Assembly (NCBI GenBank): GCA_944323495.1
Contig: CALUSZ010000146.1
Span: 1-14,871 of the forward strand
DNA: 14,871 nt
Direction of reading: 5' to 3'
DNA from: Candidatus Gastranaerophilales bacterium
GTDB lineage: Bacteria > Cyanobacteriota > Vampirovibrionia > Gastranaerophilales > Gastranaerophilaceae
Shown: positions 6,875 through 12,453 of the stretch, one piece after another
Layout: each line of letters begins with the position of its first letter
Position numbering within the stretch: position 1 is the first letter of the stretch
Translations under genes and position numbers: made by a program
Notes under the pieces: generated by a model
The model's input: only the letters and a program-made list of their open reading frames with translations
The model's database searches: none
What the model was told of the DNA's origin: nothing

Positions 6875-7570
6875 CTAAATATTTAATTTATATCCGCCGC
6901 CATAAATTGTTTCAATATATTTTTTCCCATCGGATATTTTATCAATTTTACTTCTTAAGTGTCTTATATGAACTCTTATTGTTTCAACGTTATCATCCGG
7001 GTCATATCCCCATATTTCTTTTAATAATCTCGCTCCGGAGACCATATTGCCATGATTTTGAAAAAGCAGATTAAAGATATCAAATTCAATAGGCGTAAGT
7101 TTTTGGATTTTATCATTAATCTGAACGCTGTATGTTTCAGGAAGCAGGGTTATTTCCTTATAGGTTAATAGCTCTCGGACAGCTGATGATTTCGGAATTT
7201 GTTTTGTTCTCTTTAAAAGTGCACGAACTCTAACAATCAGCTCATCAATCTCAAAGGGTTTTGTCAAATAATCATCTACACCGATATTGAAGCCGTTAAC
7301 TTTATCATCTAATTGGGAAAGCGCCGTGAGCATTATAATAGGGGTTTCTGCAATTTGCGGACACTGGCGGATTCTTTGTGCTACGGTAAAACCGTCTACT
7401 TCCGGCATCATTACGTCTAAAACAATTAGAGCCGGCTCTTCTTGTTTTGCAAGTGCAAAGCCCTCTATTCCGTTAAATGCCTGAATAACTTCATACCCGT
7501 TAAGTTCAAGGTTCACTTTTATTAATTCATTGATAGCTTTGTCATCGTCGATTACAAGAATTTTAGTCAT
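6875..7570 (-). CDS. OmpR/PhoB-family response regulator
   Basis: This 231-aa protein is a two-component response regulator: phosphorylation of the receiver domain controls DNA binding. The receiver (1-118) has the acidic cluster D8-D9-D10, phosphoacceptor D52 in VLDVMMP, T82, the switch residue Y101 and K104 in YLTKPF. The C-terminal winged helix (about 130-231) shows LTPIEFDIFNLLFQNHGNMVSGARLLKEIWGY, the recognition helix NVETIRVHIRHLRSKI and the wing IETIYGGGYKL. Its ATG lies inside the last codons of rmuC (8-base overlap), so it is probably translated by coupling. No sensor kinase is adjacent in the window, so the signal and target genes are unknown. The overall length is standard for the family. 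Confidence 0.95.
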   Translation of the reverse strand: MTKILVIDDDKAINELIKVNLELNGYEVIQAFNGIEGFALAKQEEPALIVLDVMMPEVDGFTVAQRIRQCPQIAETPIIMLTALSQLDDKVNGFNIGVDDYLTKPFEIDELIVRVRALLKRTKQIPKSSAVRELLTYKEITLLPETYSVQINDKIQKLTPIEFDIFNLLFQNHGNMVSGARLLKEIWGYDPDDNVETIRVHIRHLRSKIDKISDGKKYIETIYGGGYKLNI

Positions 7571-8759
7571 TTACAAGAACTCCTTCCAACTCAGTTTCGT
7601 CAACTTCTTCCAAAAGCTTGTCCGGAATAGATTTTGGTGTATTTATCCCGTAATCTTTAAGTGCTTCAACTTGAGAAAACAGGCTTGGTTTATTTTTGTT
7701 GCCGCGTCTGAATCTGTTTATTGTTGTATTTAATTTTTTGCCGACTTCTTCAAATCGTTTTTGTACATCAATTAAGTCATCGCAAAATTGTACAAATGTT
7801 TCATATAAGTTAGTTCCTGCCTTGACAATTTCTCCGACGCTTTCGCATTGCTTCTGCTGTGCAAACAGCTGGTCAACAAGTCTGATTGTTGCTAAGAGAG
7901 AGGCTGTTCCTACAATAATAATTTTAGATTTGTATGCGCTGTTTATGAGCTCAGAATCTTCATATAAAACAGCTAAAGAAGTTTCTATTGGCATGTACAT
8001 AAGAATAAAGTCCGGCTGCCACAAGTTTTCCGCTCCTTGATAGTTTTTGCCGGCTAAATCAAATATTCTTTTTTTTACTTCGGCTTTAAATTCTTTCAGC
8101 CTATCGGAATCTTCTATATAATCCAAGTAACTTGTCAATGTAACCTTTGAATCTATAATAATATGTCTGTTTCCTGGAAGATTTATAACGATATCGGGTC
8201 TTATAGTATGCTCTTCATCATCTCTAAGGCTAGACGAAGTTGTAACAAACTGCCTGCTGTAATGAATACCTTCTTTCATACCGCAATGATCTAAAACAGT
8301 ATCAAGAAGGTTTTCGCCGTATGCACCTTTTATATTTTGATTTTTTGTAAGTGCTTCAGTAAGGTTTTTCGCTTCTTGAGCAATAAGTTTATTATTTTTT
8401 TCAAGGTTTAAAATCTGTTCAACAATTTTTGTAGTATTTTCAACTCCGGCTAAATTAAACTTTTCAACCTTATTTTTAAACTCGCCGAGTTCATTTTTTA
8501 AAGGTAAAATTTTTTCTTCTAACGCTTCCCTGTTTTGCTTTCTTAAATCTTCCTGCTCGTTTTTGATAGTTTCATTTGCAAGTTTTACAAAATCATTTTT
8601 AATAATTTCCTGCAAATTGCCGGCGGTTTCTATTTTTGTACGCAGAGATACAAGCTCATCTCTCATTGCAGTTTGTTTCTTTGTAAAAAACAGGTACAAA
8701 AACATTCCGCAAACAAGCGCTCCCAATATAAATGAAATAATCCCCGTTAATAAAAGCAT
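7563..8759 (-). CDS. rmuC: RmuC-family DNA recombination protein
   Basis: This protein of 398 aa belongs to the RmuC family, which in Escherichia coli limits inversions at short inverted repeats and has a predicted PD-(D/E)xK nuclease-like core. The N-terminus is a membrane anchor (MLLLTGIISFILGALVCGMF, residues 1-20). A long coiled coil (about 28-140) follows, then the core with IKGAYGE (143-149), RPDIVI (187-192) and the IIIDSKV stretch with D203 and K205. The DPD/DxK acidic-lysine pattern agrees with the nuclease fold. A longer reading from a TTG at 8774 is rejected because the GGGAGG ribosome site (8772-8767) lies within it; the ATG at 8759 has seven bases of spacing. It overlaps the response regulator start by 8 bases. 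A terminator-like palindrome ends only a few bases upstream of the ribosome site. Confidence 0.92.
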   Translation of the reverse strand: MLLLTGIISFILGALVCGMFLYLFFTKKQTAMRDELVSLRTKIETAGNLQEIIKNDFVKLANETIKNEQEDLRKQNREALEEKILPLKNELGEFKNKVEKFNLAGVENTTKIVEQILNLEKNNKLIAQEAKNLTEALTKNQNIKGAYGENLLDTVLDHCGMKEGIHYSRQFVTTSSSLRDDEEHTIRPDIVINLPGNRHIIIDSKVTLTSYLDYIEDSDRLKEFKAEVKKRIFDLAGKNYQGAENLWQPDFILMYMPIETSLAVLYEDSELINSAYKSKIIIVGTASLLATIRLVDQLFAQQKQCESVGEIVKAGTNLYETFVQFCDDLIDVQKRFEEVGKKLNTTINRFRRGNKNKPSLFSQVEALKDYGINTPKSIPDKLLEEVDETELEGVLVND

Positions 8760-8772
8760 GCTCATACCTCCC

Positions 8773-8808
8773 AAAAATTAAGCTTCTTTTATTATAAAAG
8801 AAGCTTAA
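8773..8808 (-). terminator. Perfect palindrome with T-tract: terminator of yccA in the rmuC leader
   Basis: A 31-base perfect palindrome (8778-8808, arms of 15 around one centre base) contains AAGCTTCTTTTA and its complement, and on the minus strand is followed by TTTTT (8777-8773). It should terminate yccA transcripts. The rmuC ribosome site GGGAGG begins at the next base, so rmuC is expressed either by read-through or from a promoter within the palindrome. The minus strand has TATAAT at 8796-8791 in the palindrome centre, without a good -35. Confidence 0.75.
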
Positions 8809-8816
8809 TAAAAAAT

Positions 8817-9542
8817 CTATTGTCTATCTTGAAATTTTGCAAGCAGCCTTAATATTTCCAAATAAAGCCAAACAAGTGTTAGCATAAGTCCAAAAGCACC
8901 ATACCATTCCATATCTTTTGGTAGCATCATTTGTGAGCCGCGTTCAATAAAATCAAAATCTATAATAAGATTAAGCGCAGCTATAACACAGATTACAGCA
9001 CTAACAGCAATTCCTGCTGGAGAATAGGAATTTAGAAGTGGAACTTGCATATGGAAAAATCCGCCAATAAAGTTAATCAGATAAACTGCCGCTATAGAAA
9101 GTGTTGCAATAAAAATAACGCTTCTGAATTTGTCTGAGCATCTTATCATTTTTGTTCTGTATAAAATAAGCATTGCAAATAAAGCTGCAAATGTTCCGGC
9201 AACAGCCTGTGACACAATTCCAGGATATGAATTTTCAAAAGCGACAGATATTCCGCCTAAGAATAGACCTTCGCATACAGCGTATACCGGAATTAAAAGT
9301 TTTGTTCTGGTAAAACATATTATCATAGCCAAAATAAAACCAACAATAAGTCCTCCTCCAGTAAGCATAATTGCTAAATCAGTATATCCTAAAGTCATAC
9401 AGGACCAGACAAAAGCCGCAGCTGCCACAAGTAATATTGCTAAGAAAGCAGTAACTTGTATAGTGCCGTTAATTGTCATCGGCTGGCCTTCAAGAACTCT
9501 TTCCTGTTCTGTAAATTTTTCATTTAATATAGGATTTGCCAT
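8817..9542 (-). CDS. YccA/Bax-inhibitor-1 family membrane protein
   Basis: This 241-aa protein is a member of the Bax inhibitor-1-like (YccA/TMBIM-related) family of inner-membrane proteins. Seven hydrophobic segments are visible, at about 30-50, 56-76, 82-101, 111-128, 140-160, 173-193 and 214-234. The conserved acidic stretch NLIIDFDFIERG (191-202) and the following EWYGAFGLMLTLVWLYLEILRLL (212-234) are typical. Related proteins are pH-sensitive calcium leak channels (Bacillus YetJ) or FtsH modulators (E. coli YccA); which applies here is unknown. The N-terminal 25 residues are polar and cytoplasmic. An AAGGAGG ribosome site lies four bases before the ATG, and an extended -10 promoter upstream. 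It diverges from the ABC exporter gene. Confidence 0.93.
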   Translation of the reverse strand: MANPILNEKFTEQERVLEGQPMTINGTIQVTAFLAILLVAAAAFVWSCMTLGYTDLAIMLTGGGLIVGFILAMIICFTRTKLLIPVYAVCEGLFLGGISVAFENSYPGIVSQAVAGTFAALFAMLILYRTKMIRCSDKFRSVIFIATLSIAAVYLINFIGGFFHMQVPLLNSYSPAGIAVSAVICVIAALNLIIDFDFIERGSQMMLPKDMEWYGAFGLMLTLVWLYLEILRLLAKFQDRQ

Positions 9543-9570
9543 AAAACCTCCTTCTCTTTCCTTCGCTAAT

Positions 9571-9579
9571 ATTATATCA
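9571..9579 (-). promoter_or_regulatory. Extended -10 promoter for yccA-like gene
   Basis: The minus strand reads TGATATAAT, an extended -10 element with a perfect TATAAT hexamer. The -35 position (9599-9594) has no match. Transcription would start near 9564, giving a leader of about 22 bases that ends in the AAGGAGG ribosome site. Confidence 0.6.
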
Positions 9580-9597
9580 CATATTTTTTATTATTGA

Positions 9598-9626
9598 TTT
9601 ACCGTATGGCTTTTTTTTTGTAATAT
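9598..9626 (+). promoter_or_regulatory. Promoter of the ABC exporter with T9 run in its spacer
   Basis: TTTACC (9598-9603) is followed after 17 bases by TAATAT (9621-9626). Nine of the spacer bases are an uninterrupted T run (9611-9619). The predicted start, six to eight bases after the -10, coincides with the ATG at 9633. A change in the length of the T run would alter the -35/-10 spacing. Confidence 0.5.
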
Positions 9627-9632
9627 ATTTTT

Positions 9633-11372
9633 ATGCTTTTAAAATGTTATAGGAAATTTTTTACGTATTTTGGCAAGAATAAAAAGAGCTTTATAAAATA
9701 TTCGTATTCTTCTTTTCTTGTTGGTATTCTTGAACTCTTCGGGGTTGCACTTACTTATCCTTTTGTTTTGAAATTATTATCAAAAAATACGGATTCTAAT
9801 TTATTTAGCTCTCCGATTGTTATTGGGCTGGCAATTGTTGCCTTATTTATTGCCAAAAATATTTTTATGATTTTTTATACTTTTATGCAGGCAAAACTTA
9901 CAAAAACTATTGAGGCAGAAGTTAATTTAATCTTTGTCAAGTACTTTCTGACCGCTCCCTATCAAGAAACAATGCATATTCAACTGGCTGAAAAATCAAA
10001 TATTCTTAATTGTCTTATTCCAAATGCGGTCAATAATTTTGTCCTAAGGCTTTTAAATTTAAGCGTAAACTTTTTTATCTTTTCTCTGATTTCACTTTTT
10101 TTGATAATTAAATTTCCTCTTGCAACTACAATAACTATTTTTTGCGCAGTTCTTTTAATTTATATTCAAAATTTATATTTTAAACCGCGTCTTAATCGAA
10201 ATGCAAAAAAGATTACAGAGTCGAGTTTTTTATATACACAAAGAACCAATGAAGCTCTTTTAAATATAAAAGGTGTGAAGATTTCAAATAATGAAAAGTT
10301 CTTTTTTGATAATTATAAATCTGCAATATTAAATTTTTATAATACATCGGTAGAAACTCTGTTTTTGAATACAATTCCTCCATACGTGACCGAACCATTT
10401 ATAATAATATTGTTATTTATTTTACTATCTATAATTTCCTGCCAGACATATATGGAGCCTGATAAGCTGATAGCTTCTTTTGCAGTAATCGTCTCTGCAA
10501 TATTTCGTCTGGCTCCGACAATATCGAGAATTCAGGTGAATTTAAATGGTATAAATTCAGCTCTGCCAATAGTAGAAGAATTACTTTTCGCATATGAAAA
10601 ATATGGTGCAGGCAATATAAATGAAATCAAAGAAAAGGAGTTTTTCAGTTTTAAGGAGTCAATTGAGCTTAAAAATGTTTATTATTCATATGAGCCGGAA
10701 AAGCCTGTATTAAGAGATATAAATTTGGTGATTAAAAAAGGTGAGTTTATAGGTATTGCAGGACTTTCAGGTGCTGGCAAAACAACCATGGCTGATGTTA
10801 TTGCAGGGCTTTTAATTCCTGAGGCCGGTCAAATTCTTGTGGATGGGACTGAGCTTAATAATCCGTTAAAGATTGGATATATACCGCAGGAGTTTAACCT
10901 TATAAACGATACTATAAAAATGAATGTTGTTTTTGGCTCGCCTTATATTGATGAACAGAAGGTTATAGATTCGCTAAAAAAAGCACAGTTGTATGATTAT
11001 ATAATGGATAACTATCAAGAAGGTATTGATTCAAATCCGTTTGTAGACTCAACCGGATTCTCGCAAGGCCAGAAACAGCGTCTGGTTATTGCAAGAGCTT
11101 TATATTCAAATCCCGATATATTAATTCTGGATGAAGCAACTTCTTCTCTTGATTTAAAAACAGAAGATGAAATTTGTAATGTTTTAAAAAGTCTGAAAGG
11201 AGAAAAAACAATTATTGCAATTGCGCATAGATTATCAACAATAAAATTTGCGGATAAAATTGTGTATATGAAAAATGCTACAATAGAAGATATTGCAGCA
11301 TTTGATGAACTTTTAGATAGAAATGAAGATTTTAAAGAACTGGTCAGAATTGGCTCTATTAAACCATTCTAA
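9633..11372 (+). CDS. ABC exporter, fused membrane and ATPase domains
   Basis: This 579-aa protein is a half-size ABC exporter (MsbA/PglK-like architecture) expected to work as a homodimer and move a lipid, lipid-linked sugar, peptide or drug out of the cytoplasm. The membrane domain (about 1-310) has six hydrophobic segments. The ATPase domain has Walker A GLSGAGKTT (377-385), Q-loop Q419, a signature reading FSQGQKQR (476-483, variant of LSGGQ), Walker B ILILDE (496-501), D-loop SSLD and switch H532. There is no N-terminal peptidase or CBS domain. No ribosome site precedes the ATG and the predicted transcript starts at it, so the mRNA may be leaderless. Its last 14 bases overlap the end of a convergent small gene. 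The substrate cannot be told; no glycan or lipid genes are adjacent. Confidence 0.93.
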   Translation: MLLKCYRKFFTYFGKNKKSFIKYSYSSFLVGILELFGVALTYPFVLKLLSKNTDSNLFSSPIVIGLAIVALFIAKNIFMIFYTFMQAKLTKTIEAEVNLIFVKYFLTAPYQETMHIQLAEKSNILNCLIPNAVNNFVLRLLNLSVNFFIFSLISLFLIIKFPLATTITIFCAVLLIYIQNLYFKPRLNRNAKKITESSFLYTQRTNEALLNIKGVKISNNEKFFFDNYKSAILNFYNTSVETLFLNTIPPYVTEPFIIILLFILLSIISCQTYMEPDKLIASFAVIVSAIFRLAPTISRIQVNLNGINSALPIVEELLFAYEKYGAGNINEIKEKEFFSFKESIELKNVYYSYEPEKPVLRDINLVIKKGEFIGIAGLSGAGKTTMADVIAGLLIPEAGQILVDGTELNNPLKIGYIPQEFNLINDTIKMNVVFGSPYIDEQKVIDSLKKAQLYDYIMDNYQEGIDSNPFVDSTGFSQGQKQRLVIARALYSNPDILILDEATSSLDLKTEDEICNVLKSLKGEKTIIAIAHRLSTIKFADKIVYMKNATIEDIAAFDELLDRNEDFKELVRIGSIKPF

Positions 11373-11511
11373 CTTTTTCCATAAGCTTGGAGATTTTTTC
11401 TTTTAACTCATAATCAATAGGGCTTGTAGTGTACCCGTCAAGATGTGCTTCTTCAACCTGTTTTTCTAAATTTTTCTCTAATAATGCCAATTTTCTCAAT
11501 GCAATTGTCAT
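11359..11511 (-). CDS. Small helical protein (50 aa), hypothetical
   Basis: This 50-aa protein starts MTIALRKLALLEKNLEKQ. I chose the ATG at 11511 rather than a start at 11571 because a perfect AAGGAGG ribosome site lies five bases ahead of it, inside the longer reading. The sequence is highly charged and predicted as two amphipathic helices (about 1-22 and 34-48) joined by a turn containing HLDGYTTSP, so it may form a coiled-coil hairpin. There is no signal or membrane segment. The 3' end overlaps the last 14 bases of the ABC exporter gene on the other strand. I do not recognise a family. Confidence 0.6.
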   Translation of the reverse strand: MTIALRKLALLEKNLEKQVEEAHLDGYTTSPIDYELKEKISKLMEKVRMV

Positions 11512-11552
11512 AGTAACCTCCTTATCTACCTTATCTTTAATCTTACATATAT

Positions 11553-11586
11553 ATAAAGTCAATTTTTTCACAAGAATTGACTTTAT
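11553..11586. repeat. 12-bp inverted repeat upstream of the 50-aa gene
   Basis: ATAAAGTCAATT (11553-11564) and AATTGACTTTAT (11575-11586) form a perfect 12-bp inverted repeat around ten bases, with TTAC/GTAA extending it past a bulge. No T-tract follows on the minus strand, so it is not an obvious terminator for the glyoxalase gene. On the minus strand one arm holds TTGACT, a -35-like hexamer, so an operator or attenuator role for the 50-aa gene is possible. Confidence 0.5.
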
Positions 11587-11610
11587 GTAAAGATATGTTA
11601 AGGAACAATT

Positions 11611-11994
11611 TTACCAGACAACTTTTTCTATCAATTCAATTTCGTATCCATCCGGGTCAGTAATAAAGGCTATTTTAGACCCTTTACTATTCAAATCAAA
11701 CGGGGGGTAAAGATATGAGTATCCGAGTTTGTTTATTTTTTCTGTGAATTCATCTAATGACTCAACTGAAAATGCAAAGTGACCAAATCCGGAACCTAAA
11801 TTATAGCCGGCTTCCGGAGTCTCATCATTTACAGTTAACTCTATCTGGCATGTATTTTCTTCGTCCGTTAAAAAATACAACCAGCAGTCCTCAAGTCTTT
11901 TTTTGTGGTCAAGCTGCATATTTAAAACTTCTGTATAAAATTTTAAAGATTTTTCGATATCTTTAACTCTAATCATTGTGTGTAAAAATTTCAT
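11611..11994 (-). CDS. gloA: Glyoxalase I-like VOC-fold metalloenzyme
   Basis: This 127-aa protein matches glyoxalase I (lactoylglutathione lyase), which converts the adduct of methylglyoxal and glutathione to S-lactoylglutathione. The two beta-alpha-beta-beta-beta units of the VOC fold are visible. The four metal ligands of E. coli GloA have counterparts: H5 in FLHTMIRV, E52 in IELTVN, H72 in GHFAFSV and E120 in DPDGYEIELIE. Length is close to the 135-aa E. coli enzyme. The ribosome site AAGGAGGAG lies just before the ATG. It is divergent from ybgC, with back-to-back promoters. Whether the organism makes glutathione is unknown, so another thiol or another VOC activity is possible. Confidence 0.88.
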   Translation of the reverse strand: MKFLHTMIRVKDIEKSLKFYTEVLNMQLDHKKRLEDCWLYFLTDEENTCQIELTVNDETPEAGYNLGSGFGHFAFSVESLDEFTEKINKLGYSYLYPPFDLNSKGSKIAFITDPDGYEIELIEKVVW

Positions 11995-12015
11995 AATCTC
12001 CTCCTTACTCTATTT

Positions 12016-12024
12016 AGTATATCA
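12016..12024 (-). promoter_or_regulatory. Extended -10 promoter for the glyoxalase-like gene
   Basis: The minus strand reads TGATATACT, an extended -10 with one mismatch in the hexamer. It directly abuts the plus-strand extended -10 of ybgC at 12025. The leader would be about 14 bases and contains the ribosome site. Confidence 0.5.
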
Positions 12025-12033
12025 TGATAGAAT
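12025..12033 (+). promoter_or_regulatory. Extended -10 promoter for ybgC
   Basis: TGATAGAAT is an extended -10 with one mismatch from TATAAT. The expected start, six to eight bases downstream, falls on the ATG at 12040, and no ribosome site is present. The mRNA is therefore probably leaderless. Confidence 0.5.
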
Positions 12034-12039
12034 ATAGTT

Positions 12040-12453
12040 ATGAAACACACTATAGAACAAAAAGTTTATTATTCAGATACGGATTCGTTTGGAATTGTCT
12101 GGCATGGTTCATACTTAAGATGGCTTGAGATGGGAAGGGTTGAACTATGCGAATCAATGGGGCTCAATATGCTTGATTTGGAAAAGCAGGATATTGTTCT
12201 TCCGGTTACTAATATGAATATAAGGTACAAGGCTTCCGGCAAACTCAATGATATTGTTGTAATCGAGAGCTGGATAAAAAAGCTTACGCCCGTAACAATT
12301 GTGTTTGAGCAGACAATTAGAAACAAAGAGAGCGGCAAACTGTTTTTGCAGGCGGAATTTGAAGTAGTTGCAGTTCATAATGACGGCTCGCTCCACAGAA
12401 GAATGCCAGAAGTTATAAAAAATGCTTTTAATAAAGCAGAATGTCTAGTTTAG
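12040..12453 (+). CDS. YbgC/FadM-type acyl-CoA thioesterase (hotdog fold)
   Basis: This 137-aa protein is a 4-hydroxybenzoyl-CoA thioesterase-type hotdog enzyme that hydrolyses acyl-CoA or acyl-ACP thioesters in the cytoplasm. The active-site stretch VYYSDTDSFGIVWHGSYLRWLEMGR (9-33) aligns with E. coli YbgC: catalytic Asp (D18 there) is D15 and H25 there is H22. The rest has the strand pattern of a single hotdog domain, and the length equals the family norm. In cyanobacteria a related enzyme serves phylloquinone synthesis (DHNA-CoA hydrolase); YbgC in E. coli goes with Tol-Pal, but neither context is present. The 3' end overlaps the convergent metallopeptidase gene by nine bases. Substrate unknown. 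Confidence 0.9.
   Translation: MKHTIEQKVYYSDTDSFGIVWHGSYLRWLEMGRVELCESMGLNMLDLEKQDIVLPVTNMNIRYKASGKLNDIVVIESWIKKLTPVTIVFEQTIRNKESGKLFLQAEFEVVAVHNDGSLHRRMPEVIKNAFNKAECLV

Noticed and set aside
7696..8040. Plus-strand open frame of 114 codons
   Set aside because: It is antisense to the rmuC core domain and reflects its codon pattern; no start signal or family features.
9130..9597. Plus-strand open frame of 155 codons
   Set aside because: It is antisense to the yccA-like gene and crosses its promoter; no ribosome site.
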